NCBI GenBank assembly: GCA_008360955.1
Contig: LUCM01009096.1
Location: forward strand, 577,773-641,772
Source of the DNA: Fasciolopsis buskii
Taxonomy: Eukaryota > Platyhelminthes > Trematoda > Plagiorchiida > Fasciolidae
Length of the DNA stretch: 64,000 bases
Direction: 5' to 3'
A program made the translations under genes and the position numbers. Below are positions 38,111 through 49,610 of this stretch, piece by piece. The notes below the pieces were generated by a model. That model worked only from the letters and a program-made list of their open reading frames with translations. It did no database searches and was not told where the DNA came from. Each line of letters begins with the position of its first letter. Within the stretch, counting starts at the first letter, position 1.

Positions 38111-38439
38111 GATCACCAGATTGTGCATTCCGCGAAAACTGCATCCAGATTTCTCTGTCCTTGATTTATTGCATTTTTTCCCACCACGCGTCATCCGTTC
38201 TACCAAATCCAATTTGTGTGTATTCCGAAACTTCCGAAAACCTGCCACCTGGAGGGCTTTTTGGTGGCGTCGTCGGTCCATTTCTGTCTTCTAGTTGTGC
38301 ATGGCAGCCTACGAGATGCGCAACAAAGACACCGAGTGGCATTGAGGAGAAGTCCACGTTGGACTCAAACACCCGGCTTGGAAATACCTTACCGTTTACA
38401 CTTTAACCAAACAAATAGCTTGGCGCACGTGTTACTAGC

Positions 38440-38577
38440 TACTGTGTAGACCGCCCCACCGCCTGCAAGTGGGTGCGTATTCATCCACTTTCGTCACTAT
38501 CGTCGCAAGTCATGATCATGCACAATGCATGTTCTTGGCAGTGTCCGAAAATAAGATAACATTATTATTATTATTCT
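38440..38577 (+). repeat. Probable second family-A tail with (ATT)n
   Basis: TGATCATGCACAATGCATG, then ACATTATTATTATTATT. The spacing matches the family end but similarity is weak. It would make three same-orientation tails in a row (38110, 38577 and 39445). Sequence at 38111-38440 is otherwise unassigned. Confidence 0.4.
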
Positions 38578-39445
38578 CGGCCATTTTATTTAAGAAAAGT
38601 TTTACGCAAAATTTCTCCTCTCCATTGCACATCTCAGTTCAGCTTGACGCCACCCGCATGTAAATAAAACCAACAGTCTTTAGAGTTCCATATTCCCCGT
38701 GAAGAATGCTTCATAAAATATTCTCCAGAGTTTCGGATTCTCCTGGCAGTATTCCTCCGTATTGTTCAGTATTTTATAGGCCCTCTACTGTTGACAAATG
38801 CAAATATCTTACCCACTTTGCATGGCGTTCAGTCTGGTTTAACTACCTTCAGCCATGGACATGCACGTTTAGTGCAATTAAGCACGAAATGACTCCTAGT
38901 ACGCTGCTGGCAAATAGTCCAAGAATGCTCTGTATAGTCTTGTGAAACGAGTTTTCCTGTTTTGACTTTTGACCGGCAGACTTACGCTATCCACATTGCT
39001 TTGCGGCATCTGATTCCAGTTTTCAGTGTACTTCCCGAATTACCCAACATTGCATCCATCATTTTATTCCTTTTGATTTTTGTTTTTCGCGTTTCTTCTG
39101 CATCATCTCTGTCAGTGCGCAAATTCAAAGGGAGACTAGACAATGCATGGTTAGCTCTGTTCGGAGAGGACAGTGCGTGAATTGTGGGGTTGAGGAGATG
39201 GTCGGGAGGAAAGCATCTCAGTAAATGTTCCCTCCCTTTTAGGAACTGAAGAGGGTTTTCCAATCTCCTGTTTTCAACCCATCGTCGGATCAAAGGAGCT
39301 CTCGGTGCAAGAACCTGGACGTTCAGGCACCTCGCCGTATAGTCTTGTAATCCAACGGGGACTGGAACTGCGCAAATTTGATCCTGCCTTCCTTATGCTC
39401 CTCGCAAATAAAGAAATATATTAGTAAAAATAATAATAATAATAA
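38578..39445 (+). repeat. Family-A copy interrupted by a LINE-D insertion
   Basis: Starts GCCATTTTATTTAAG and follows the same order as 37385-38110 (AGAGTTCCATATT, CTTTGCGGCATCTGATTCCA, TGCATCATC). It is broken at 39116 and resumes at 39369 with TGCGCAAATTTGATCCTGCC, ending in an (ATA/AAT)n tail near 39430-39445. Confidence 0.8.
39126..39368 (+). mobile_element. 5'-truncated LINE-D family insertion with 10-bp target-site duplication
   Basis: TGCGCAAATT occurs on both sides (39116-39125 and 39369-39378). The 243-bp insert begins with the very end of an RT reading frame, KFKGRLDNAWLALFGEDSA then stop, the usual SV--FK-RLD-AW--LF end of these LINEs. It closes with CTCGCCGTATAGTC and GGGGACTGGAAC. 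The same 3' end, CTCGCCGTAAAGTCCAACAA with a (GGAACT) tail, closes LINE-D at 4567-4640 (minus). It is thus a short copy of that family inserted into a family-A element. Confidence 0.85.
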
Positions 39446-39499
39446 ACCTATCGTGCGATGTGACATTCATTTACTTACCTTGACGACCGACTCAAAAGG

Positions 39500-40995
39500 C
39501 TCCACGTTGTGTTCAAGAAGCCTGTGGTTTGCGGAACCAAAGGCCTCCCAGAAGTTGCGATAGGGGAATTTTACTCGTTTTCTCATATCCATTTTGCTGA
39601 TTACTTGAATCGGATGCTAACTGATTTGGTCGTACAAGAGGTTTTGCCATAAACCATACCGGTTTACCGTCACTTGCCTTTTGTCTCAGATACCTGAATA
39701 TACCATTGTGCAACATATTTTCAAAGATTCTAAATTCATCGAACTTAAGATACACGGGACTGTGGTTGTCGTAACAGCATTTGTCCTTGCCTTTTGTGCT
39801 GTTATGACTGTCAATGCTAAGGAGTGTCCGAGAAGTATCCCTTCATTCAAATTTGCAGAGCTGGATCAGGGGTTTTGCCAGTATCCTCGATGGCAGCTTT
39901 GTTATCGATGATTAGATCCCCTTATACCCTATCGCCCACATATTGTGCCAAGATGTCCAGCAGTTCCTCGACGTCCTTAAATCTGTAATGGTAGCTTAGG
40001 ATGGACGCTTGTAGGCCCCATGGTTGTCGCTTCTGAAATGTTTTCTTTTACCATTGCCCACATGCTCCTTGATCCTGCTCGTATACACTTTGAAAGAATT
40101 CCAGCGGCCGGCCGGCTTTCCTACGGCTGCTGTCCGATCTGATTTTCTGGTGGTTTATCGTTGCACCCTGCGTCTTTTTTAGGTTTGCTTTTGTATGTAC
40201 GCCATTTTTAGATGCTTTTGGGCCGTTTTGGGGGACCACAGTGATGCATTCCTCCTAGACATTTCTGCATTTTCAGGGGATGCTTGGCGTACTCTTTTTC
40301 TCCACTCGGTACCAAAATATATCCTTAGGGATAACAAGTATTTTTCAGTCTTCACTCCTTCGTGAATCCATTTCGCTACCATGGTGGCAACCTACTTCGC
40401 ACAGTTTGACAGAGAAGTGGTGGTTTGCCTAATGTCGCCAACAGATGGCTCTTAACTGACCTCTGCAGGCAACTGGCGTAGTTTTAACCTGCTTTCCATT
40501 AAGTCCAGAGGTCTATTTCCAGCAGACTTCCCTTATCAATCCAGGATAAGTTCCTACCTTAATTGAAGGAGCTAGCAACCCATAAAGAATTTGTCGAGAG
40601 CCGATGACGGTACAGCGGGTGCTGCCTATCGGTCCTCCTCCTCGAGGTCCCACTAGTCCATTGCAGTTCTCGTTGGCATCAAGTTGGATATCTACCTTAC
40701 CTGGCCGAATCTCCACTGAGCATTCGAGCAGCTGGTTAAGCCATTCTAGTTGCATGCTCGAAGGTGCCTTACGAAGCATCCCCTTAAGCATATGAGCGTT
40801 GAAATTCTCCTTTATGGGAGTTTGCTCATAAACTATTGCGAGGCTTATATAGTTGGAGTTGCTCAGCCAGAGCCGACCCTGAAGCTTGGTATACATAAGC
40901 AACTGGGGTCTTGAGGCGATGACCTCCAAGTCGTTATGTTTGGGCTGTTCAGTGTATGACCACCGTATATTGGACATTTCAACAAATAAGATCAC
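39500..40995 (-). mobile_element. LINE-E: probable endonuclease and linker fragment
   Basis: Minus strand. 40513-40995 reads LAIVYEQTPIKENFNAHML, weakly resembling the GVVYRPP----NFN segment of LINE endonucleases, then VDIQLDANENCNG. 40179-40382 and 40048-40239 read KWIHEGVKTEKYLLSLRIYF and RTAAVGKPAGRWNSFKVYTS, like the basic linker between endonuclease and RT. No catalytic box is certain. A worn LINE is the simplest reading. Confidence 0.4.
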
Positions 40996-41650
40996 TATCC
41001 CACCCTTATTAATCCGTCCAACCTAATCACCATGACGAATGGCCCATTCCAGGCCAGTAATCCGTGACTTCGAAGGTCATGGCTAGATTTTAATAAGTGC
41101 TGTCAAGTCCAAAATTCGTGGCAATTAGAAAGAATACTGTAGAAACGTACAGAAGTGTTCCATTACGGCAAACAAATTAAAGGGTTTTTAAGACGTGCAA
41201 CTGCAAGGCTATGTTGCCACTGTTTACCCTAATATACTCGCATGCAAAGGAATACCTTTTTGAATACAAGCAAATTTCCATTGGTGAGGGACTACCGGAA
41301 AACACCCGTGACCCAATTCTAGGTAGAAGTGCACACTGTTGAACCTGGAACCATTCTGGTCTCACAAAATGAAATCAAATTTTTCAATTGCGATTCCCTA
41401 ATAAAATATGAGTCGTGCCACCCGGCTGGTGCAAATATCTACCAGCATCGCGTATTCACTAAAAATGGAGGATGAGATTATGAGTACTGGCTATAAATTC
41501 ATTGGCCAACATAGCACTCAGGACGAAAACGTCGACGGAAGGGTGGGGGGGTTAGACGCTGTAAGGCGAGAACGGAAGATTTTCTTCTTGTTTATTCAAT
41601 GCCGTCATCCTCAAGGCCGTACTTACTAAACCTCACACCTTAACACTTTT
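40996..41650. other. Unassigned interval
   Basis: No gene or shared repeat recognised. The open frame at 41408-41629 (plus) has no known motif. Confidence 0.3.
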
Positions 41651-41659
41651 CCACATCCC

Positions 41660-42000
41660 TTTATTTTTTGCAGGGATATCAAACCTGTTGGCGAGTATGA
41701 GTATCATAAATTGCTCAAGACTATCAAGGCTGCAGCTACGACTAAGCCAAACACTTTGATCTCCTTTGATATGGCGATAACGTTTTGTCTAAAGCTACAC
41801 ATTCTGCTTTGTTTTCTTCCAGCTTACTGAAAAGCAGCAGCCATTGTGTGGACTCTCACGAAGGAAACATCTATCATATCCACCAAACTAATCATTTCCA
41901 CAGTCACTAACTCGACCCTCTGGAAACCCGCCGGGCGTGTCATACTCGTTTGGCTTTCAGACCACTCCCTGTTCTAATCTGTTTACTCTAAATTACCTTA
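41660..42000 (+). mobile_element. Possible LINE reverse-transcriptase remnant
   Basis: Plus strand: GEYEYHKLLKTIKAAATTKP resembles the V--LLK-IK--KA-GPD segment at the start of CR1/L2 RTs, and later WKPAGRVILVW resembles the WK-A-V-P segment. Preceded by TTTATTTTTTGCAG, so a spliced host exon is the alternative. Weak. Confidence 0.25.
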
Positions 42001-42359
42001 GAAATCTCACAAGAGCACCTCCGATATGTATTATATATATTATTATTATACTCTATTTGCAAGTCAATAATTAACTTTACATGGCCTGTTCAGTCGGACT
42101 TTCCTGATCAACCTTCCTCTCCATTCTTTCGGGTGCCTAGTTTGTATTTCGGGATGGCAAACTGACTGATGTTTAAAGAAATACAAAGGAAAGTCATGGC
42201 TACTTTTGCCTGATCAATCTGATGTCCTCCAAGGCACTGTTTCTGCGCTCCAATTCCTTTCACTTCTCATGCAATAACTCACCACGCAATATCATCGCTC
42301 ATTTCACCATAAAGAAACCATAGAACTATTGTAGAGCTGCTTCAACCTTGTTAGGAGTC

Positions 42360-42460
42360 ATCAGCGGTGCACATCTACCGCACCCGAACTGGAACGCGAA
42401 CCCGGGACGTACGTTTCTGAGTCGAACGCCTTAGCCATTACGCTACCAGGCAGGCTCCGA
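42360..42460 (-). repeat. tRNA-derived SINE head or tRNA pseudogene
   Basis: Minus strand holds box A TAGCGTAATGG (42435-42445) and box B GGGTTCGCGTTCC (42391-42403) with 31 nt between, right for a tRNA promoter. The D arm pairs partly, but the acceptor stem (TGCCTGG against TTCGGGT) does not close and U33 is absent, so this is not a working tRNA. A SINE head is most likely. Confidence 0.6.
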
Positions 42461-44247
42461 ACGGTTTGCTGAACTTCACCACATGATGTTGCACCTATCC
42501 GTCACTGATTTGCACGGCCACGGGCCGTTAGCGCAAGCTGTCGACCTCTACTTGTAGAAAATTCCTCTGCAGGTATCGACGAAGGCACGACGAAGGCTTT
42601 GGACACGACCTAAAAAGGCTAGCCACTTGGTATGTGCTAGTAGTAGGTGATTTGCGTGATGATATCACGTGGTGAATCATTTCATGAAAATATTCAATCT
42701 CCTACTATTAACGCATACATTCCAATTATGCAAGTGATTTTGAAAATTTATCCGGATATGTGCTTGGGTCTGCTTGTGATGTAACTATAAGATATTTCGA
42801 ATCCGTTGATGATGAACTAGACGAATTATCTTCGGGCCTCCGAAATACTGAAGGTGATCTTTCACGTGGCCCACTTAAATGGTAAGAATGTGCCCTCAAC
42901 TTGTCTCATGCTGCTTCCCCTAATGTCTACTGTATACCTTATAATTATCTTTCCAGAATCGGGATTGGCATGCACCTTTCCTTCGATCTGGTTGGTGTTC
43001 TCATGTTATCGATTATCTTCAAATTACGGAACCTGTCTTCCTAAATCCAACAGTTCAAGCAGTTCAGTGTTACTTCAAATATTGTTTTTGCGTTTACTTT
43101 CTAATGCTACTGACCAATTTTCCTCAGTTTCTCTATTGTAATATTTTAGAGCTTGTTAAAAAGGACTGCTTCCTGATGCCCTGGTGCTTATGGTTAGCAA
43201 CTTTTATTCAATTTAATTTTTTGATCTGGTTAACGACACATGTTCTGTGCATAATTCACTTCAAAGAGTCTGGGAGATCGTTTCCACGCTCCGCATGATC
43301 ATGTGCGTCACAAAACATCCATAAGTAACCTCTACCAGATCACTCTTTTGTCTAACCTCGATCGAGTACTGATGAACAGAATCTGACCGCTGCCGAGTTT
43401 TAGGCTAGACTTTTCTGATTTGGGATTATAATACCATGAATAGCGGAAAATTTCGATATTGGCTCCATTAGCCCTGAAATGCAGGCTTCTAATTGTAAAA
43501 GCCGAACAGCAACTTTAAATGCAATCCAATGCACACCAGAAACGATCCTTTAAATTAATTTTTAAGCAATGAACACTCTGCTGAATCTGGATGGGCCGCA
43601 AGAAGTGTAACCCTAGCTCATTCTAACGCTTTTCAAACGGAAAAAAGCCTTTGCCCATAAATCATACCGGAACTAGACGAATTTTAACATTCCGATGTTG
43701 CATGTCTTCTTGGCATACCACTCACATGGAGACAACGAGAACGAGAGCATCTTAGGTTAGCAATTTTACGCTGAAATTGATAAACGACACTTTCAAGCCT
43801 GCAGCCAACTGTATCGATGGCCACGCTTAATTCTGCCCATTTAGTCACTTCGGGGAGTTTCTAGCCTCGTTCGTCCCTTACTGCTTGCCAATCGTCGTGT
43901 TTGGCTTAGTAAGTCAAACATTTACGGGCCTGCAGTAAAACAGTTCCTATGGCAAACCAGTTTTTTGCAAACACCCAGAAGATTGTTTCCGCTGTTTATA
44001 TTCCACCGAATGCTCAGTTTGTACAAAGAACTGTAAGTTTCCGGTTCCTACATATATTGAGAAAATGAAAAATAACTGACCCTTTTGTTTCTTCCATTCA
44101 CCCATACTACTTGAACACGCTTTTCTCGATCGTTCATTCCTGATTTGAGCCAATCATCAGTTCTGAAATACACAGATATTTATGCTTAGTTTGGGTTTTA
44201 GCTTCTACTAGTCCACATAAGTTTAGCTTCCCACTTCTTGTGCACAG
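42461..44247. other. Unassigned, possibly intronic, with a spliced-looking pair of segments
   Basis: At 42730-42881 an acidic open frame (DFENLSGYVLGSACDVTIRY) ends at a GTAAGA donor, and at 42957 a strong TTATCTTTCCAG acceptor opens a long frame NRDWHAPFLRSGWCSHVIDY. The phases do not join. The second may be a worn LINE endonuclease (GDFN--W region). I cannot assign either. Confidence 0.25.
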
Positions 44248-44426
44248 TGGACACAGCCAGCCTTTCGGTTCAACTGGCGACCATTCCTTCAAGCTGGTTC
44301 CCGATTATGATCTCAACCATCTCCAAAGGAGCAATTCAAGCAACACTGTTAACACTTTTCTGGCCAGTTGTTCGCCAGTGACTATTCCTGAAATCAACGG
44401 AGCAAAACAGCTTACACTGATTTTAG
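44248..44426 (+). CDS. Possible internal exon of an unknown host gene
   Basis: A 179-nt open segment lies between a pyrimidine-rich acceptor (CTTCTTGTGCACAG) and a TTTTAG/GTAGCC donor, reading HSQPFGSTGDHSFKLVPDYD and on to EINGAKQLTLIL. No family recognised. Chance splice-like sites are common, so this is weak. Confidence 0.2.
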
Positions 44427-45143
44427 GTAGCCCACTATTTCTCAAGAATTTCATTAGCTTGCTCATAATGGAAAGCTTGCAAGCGCATTTCTTTACAAGA
44501 CGAATGGGCCTGAGAAAAAGACGTCGACATTCGGGCACAGTATATACGTCAGTGGTTCCTAGACGTGTCTATACTGTTTCAAAAAAAATTGGTTAGATAT
44601 CATTGAAAATATCAATAAAAGGGCAATTGGAAACTATCTTAGATTATTTTGTAGTACCGAGGAGACATTTCTCCGGGAAAGTCTGCTCTAGAGAAGTGCG
44701 AAGTGTTTGAACCGAGTAGAGGAAATATGTTCTGTTTCCGAGTCGATCTTTGATTCAACTAAAAACACGTTTTTATTTCTGCTAACCAAAGGTGTAAAGT
44801 GCTTGAAAAACAACGTTAATAGATGGCTAGTGACCACATGCTCGAATATTTAGAGCTCTATTGGGAGCCTGACCAGGATCTCTAAGATTAAGACAAAGGA
44901 ATGACTGTAAGGAGTGTGGTTAAAGCGTCCGATAGTAATGTGGGACATTTTAGCAACCAACAAAATACTTTCATTAAATAACTCATTGTCAGTCGGCGCA
45001 CACTGAGCATATGCTAATAATGACAACCAAAGTGAAAGTGTAAACAATTGGGTTAATACATTATCATTAGGCGATCGATCCCATTCGGATTGTACTTGAA
45101 AAATAATTACCACCTACAAAAACACTTGGAATCCATACAAATA

Positions 45144-46123
45144 CTAACACAATTTCCAACTGTTTTCAGGCAATCTTCGCCGTCCTGTAAGAAAGACGAA
45201 ACCAATGGAATGAAGTATTGAATCCTTCGTGGTATTGCTCACCCATGACTTTCTGGAAGCTTGGGACACAGAAATTGCGCATATCGTACAGTTGGAGTGA
45301 ATGGAATAAGTCCCGGAGTTTTCCAAACAGGAAACGGATGATGTTACTTAGGATAGTGACTGTACTGTCGGAGAGTGAATAATCAAATTGTAGGTACGAT
45401 AAGTGATGCAAAAATGAGTCGCCCACTTCAAATTAACCTTCGTCTAATACTTTTCTAATAAACAAATACAATGGATTGAGTTTGGCAACATGTATCGTAC
45501 AATGATATAAAAAGCCTAGAAGATTCTTGTGTACCGATGCAAACAGATTCGTGTGCATGTGAAGCCCCAAACAACGGTGTTCTCTGGACTCAGTTTAGCC
45601 CTGTTTTAGTATGTTTGGTATACGGGAGATTGAGTTAAAGTGCCACCACCCGCGGAAGCATATCACCGGTTCCACCGTTATTGCCACTCATCAGATATGA
45701 GTATCCAATACCGTTCTGTCCAACCATCCCATACTTGTTTGCTCATCTACTAGATCCTACAGAAAATTGTATTTTAAACGTTTGGAGCTTGAATGGAAAG
45801 TAAGTTCATGAGACAATTACACGGTACATCGCCGACAAATCACCGTCATTTTCTAAGACATTTTCGAACTATCCGCAACCAAAAATCCTGCGGCGGTTGG
45901 TGCGCCGCACACTTGATATTGCACAAGTCAAAAGGAATGGACTATAGATATCCATTTCCAAGAAAAATAACAAGGAATGCCAGTTTGTTGCTCACCTTTG
46001 TAGAACACAGTCACGGAAATCTCAAGTTTAAGTTGAAACGACAGCTTTGACGGAGGCAAAATCGTGCCCATCGTATGATTGAATTTGTGAGACTGCTTCG
46101 GTGGCGAAAATTCCCACTCGAAT
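45144..46123 (-). CDS. Possible three-exon 3' end of an unknown host gene
   Basis: Minus strand segments 45996-46123, 45243-45359 and 45144-45184 join in a continuous frame: acceptor TTGATCTTCAG, donor AAAG/GTGAGC; acceptor GACAGTACAG, donor ATGG/GTGAGC; a 58-nt intron; acceptor TCTTTCTTACAG; then a stop. The peptide includes LPPSKLSFQLKLEISVTVFY and RDLFHSLQLYDMRNFCVPSF and ends RRRLPENSWKLC. No family is recognised. The phases fit, but the model rests on splice-like sites alone. Confidence 0.25.
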
Positions 46124-46879
46124 CTGAAGATCAAGTGACGAAGAACGAAGTACATAGTTCACAAATAAAATGTCGTGGAAATAATGCACAAGATTTCGTG
46201 GAGCTGTTATCAACTCTGATGGGATAAGTGTGGTAATGTCAGAATTTTTTCAAATGCCAAACAGATTTTGGCAGGAAAAAGCACCCGCATGCATTACGCC
46301 GAAAGCAACGGCGGAGTGACAAATAATCATCTGATTTGCACTGATTTAAAACATCCACTAACCCCCCCGGCATGTTCTGATACATCACTGACACCAACTT
46401 GCGTGTGCATGAATTAATGGGTTGAAAATTTTCATATTTCCCTTGTTGACGAGTTCGGATCGGTTACATACTAAAAGGAATTTTGATAGAGATGAGATCC
46501 TCTCGGCCTCGTTCAAATCCCATTCACTCAACCCCCAAATTGATTATCAGATTAACATTTATGGCCGAAGTGAGCTACGAATGCTGATTGAAGGAAACGT
46601 TAGTATCAATAACTGGATCAGAATTTGAGTACATTACGTTGAACCCGAACAATATTCGTTATCTTCGTATGGTTCTGCAAGTGACTAAACGAAGCAATAA
46701 TTAAATGACTTGCTGATAACCGTGTTCATTGTAAAAACTAGTTGTTTTTAATAACTCTTTCCACGGGGCCAAATCGGTGGGTTTACTTTTCAAAACAGAC
46801 CTATCACAAAATAGACCAGGTCGTCAGTAATGCGCACAAGAGGTAGGTAACCGAATTCTAATTCAACATTTTGACTTCT

Positions 46880-47040
46880 ATTGGAGGGGCAACGTATGGG
46901 GTCGCGGCGTTCGAATGTGACGATTTCGGGTTCAAATCCCCCATCCAGGCAACTTCCTTATTTGGCGGTCTTTTTTTGGCCAAGGCATCCTTTCGGATAA
47001 TTGTGTGTGCTGTCGTTCCATGAAAGTAAAAATAATCAGT
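46880..47040 (+). repeat. tRNA-derived SINE-like copy
   Basis: A tRNA-like head has box B GGGTTCAAATCCC at about 46929-46941 and a box A-like TATGGGGTCGCGGCG upstream. The body, CAACTTCCTTATTTGGCGGT to GAAAGTAAA, matches the bodies at 54585-54735 and 56845-56995. Confidence 0.6.
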
Positions 47041-48329
47041 TCAGAGGAATCGTCATTTCGGAAAGTGGTGATCCATTGAGAACAAAATCCTGTGTACCTT
47101 TACTATTAACTTAAGATAATTTATTCTGAAGTGGATTATTGTTTTGAGATTTAAGACAACGGTAAAAATCGGATACTTGGCAACAACTGTGTTGGTAAAC
47201 TTACTTCAGTCTATTACCATACTCATTCTTGATTCATGTAGACTAGAGACTGTAACAAATAAAATTAAAAAGGCCGCCGGTGGTCTGTCAAATCCATCAC
47301 AGTCTGTAGGAGTGCCAATGCACGATGCAAATCACGTATAATATTATGTAGATTATTCTCAAGCAATGGAACGTTCAATGTTAAAATGGGATCAAAGAAT
47401 GTTGTGATGCTGTTTTGAGCTAGAAGGAGCCATGTTTAGGTTCGTTATGATCGCACTGCTATGATGGGAAGCCTGCGATGAGGCTGAGATGCCCGGCAAT
47501 TAATTCGGTTTAAGGAGTACGTATAAAAAATCTCGGAATTGCCAGACCAGAAATTTAGGCAGTTTATGTCTCGCAACTTGTCTTACCAGAGTAGGTTGAA
47601 ATTGTCGATCGATGCAACTGAATTGGTAATATTCAAGTTCGGCCACCTATTTTGTATGCAAATGATATATTTATTAACATAAATGGAGGAAAGGTCCTCC
47701 ATTTTTAACGGGGAATTGACAGTGGTGCTCCATATTTTAGCTTAGTGGCTGCATTTAAGAACAACCTGCCAACGGCCATGCAAGCTTCTCCAGATTGGAA
47801 TAGAACTCTGAGGTATAATAATGTCTGATCCTAATCGAGGATGACTCCCATGCGGTACTTAAAAGGCAGGATTTCCAAACGGATGGAACCTTGAAAGCAG
47901 ACCATAATGAAGCCAAAATGTTGGTAAGAAAACAACAAGATGATAAGGAAACAAATTTGTGGCGTAGCCAATCAAGTGATACGCTGCTGATAATGTGTTC
48001 ACAAGAATACCCAGTCAACGAGAATTTTTGCGAGCTATGTTCGTTCACTCCAGGATAATTCTACTCCATAGCACGCTTAGCGAAGATAAGAACGTTCTCC
48101 CTTGTTAGAGGTATAGATTTGACAGGAAACTTGGGCACGCAATCGTAGCCAACCATACCTGAAAACTTACCGCTTTCCGTAGAAGGAAGTCACACGACCA
48201 ACTCACTTCAGTTCATTTCGGACAATCATTAACCGTGCACCATTGTGCTCTTTTTGCAGCTCCTACCCCACAGCATCATCTCAATCCGAAGAAGAACGAA
48301 GAATAACTAAAAATTGACTGTAAGTAGTA
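47041..48329. other. Unassigned, AT-rich, presumed intron or intergenic
   Basis: Short open frames only (47144-47341 plus, 47755-48048 minus) with no recognised motif or shared repeat. Confidence 0.3.
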
Positions 48330-49330
48330 TGCTGAAGAACTATCCCGAAGAACAAATGCTGTGAATGCAAGAACACCAATCGTTGCAATACTGAGTCGCA
48401 TCACCTATTATCTCCAACCATTGCTTCGGGAGATCTCAGTGCCTTTAAACTGGTACTCTAACTACATCCATATAAAAAAGTACAGTGGTTAAAGATTTCA
48501 TGAGTTTCTCCTTGTCATCGACTAGCCACCCTGAACCATCCTCCAACCGCTAAACGCCTCGAAGAACAGCTTACGACGAATCAAGCGGTGGTTCTCTGGG
48601 TATGCGCAGCTGCATTACCGAACCAACATAACCTATTCTCCTTCAATGCATGTTCTAGACACTGGACCGTAAGACCCAGTACCATGCAACTAACTTCCGA
48701 TTTGCTTACAAAAGTTTCCCACCACATTCTACCAAAACCAGGAAAACAAACGTGTCCAAACACCAATAGTCCTCACATATCTTCTGCTCTCAGTGGCCGT
48801 GTTTCGGAAATGTAGAGCAATTCCGACCTCATTGCTGCCGTGCATACTCAACCGTTGGTCAATAACCGGTGTCAGGCTGACGCCAGGGATGCCTCAGATT
48901 AGACAATGCCAATCGGGTCTTCTGAATACGCAAAGATGTTTCATTCGATATAGGGCCACCCGGTAAGATACTGCTAATAAACTAAATTTGTCCACCTCAT
49001 CCAATTGTTCCCGTGCAAGAACAAGGTCCGGCTTGGAGCCAATTCTTTTCGGCAACGGCATTTTATACTTTGAATTTACATTATGCATCCCAGACATATT
49101 CGCACTCATTCAGATGATCGAGAAGAACCCTGAATCTACATGAATCTTTACTCAGTACGACAACGTCGTCCGCGTATTTCAAGTTAGACATTCTAATCTG
49201 GGCAAATAAGAAAGCCACTATTCTTATGCGAGAACCGGGCTATCTTCATAGCCATCTCAATGAAAAGTTAAAAGTAAAGGTGAAAGAAGCAGCCACAGCG
49301 AATATCCCTTCTCGTGATGACCTCGGATGA
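48330..49330 (-). mobile_element. RTE-type LINE fragment with intact YADD box
   Basis: Minus strand, RT from palm to C-terminus. FNFFIEMAMKIARFSHKNSG, then MSNLKYADDVVVLSKDSCRF (catalytic YADD kept), GSKPDLVLAREQLDEVDKFS, LRIQKTRLALSNLRHPWRQP, RSELLYISETRPLRAE, RMWWETFVSKSEVSCMVLG and ALKENRLCWFGNAAAHTQR (KENRLRWFGHVLRM in the family). This order defines RTE-clade elements common in flatworms. Frames shift between segments, so it is dead. The 5' part is absent. The last 600 bp recur at 62290-62930 in the same orientation. Confidence 0.85.
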
Positions 49331-49419
49331 AAGACCACTGTAATCATGAGCTCGGCTTCGGTTATTACCATGCTAAGATTGGATGATTGAAATTAATTAC
49401 TGTGGCGGTAGCTTTAAGG

Positions 49420-49610
49420 GACTGCATGATAGGCTGAATAGGACGCCTCCGATTTAGAGGACCAAGAGACTCCTTTCTCAGGTCTCTACCCAGTTACCTC
49501 CCAGGCGCGGCTGTATCTTCGGCTTCAGATAAGCCATCCTGTATAGCTCGTTGGGTCATGGAGGCAGGCAATCCATTGTCAGATCGTGCAGGTATATCCG
49601 CTGTTGTTGA
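49420..49610 (-). repeat. Second tRNA-like SINE family, copy 1
   Basis: Minus strand matches the plus strand at 63335-63520: GCCTCCATGACCCAACGAGC, TATACAGGATGGCTTATCT and GGGTAGAGACCTGAG. The copy ends with a tRNA-like head whose box A-like part is AACTGGGTAGAGAC. It lies just upstream of the RTE fragment but is not part of it, because the other copy has the opposite orientation relative to its RTE neighbour. Confidence 0.6.

Noticed and set aside
37973..38281. Open frames with poly-isoleucine runs
   Set aside because: They are translations of the TTA microsatellite.
42360..42460. Functional tRNA gene
   Set aside because: A and B boxes are good, but the acceptor stem does not pair and U33 is missing.
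42854..43298. Multi-membrane-span gene after the acceptor at 42957
   Set aside because: Phase conflict with the preceding segment, and the start (NRDWHAPFLRSGW) fits a worn LINE endonuclease as well as a host exon.
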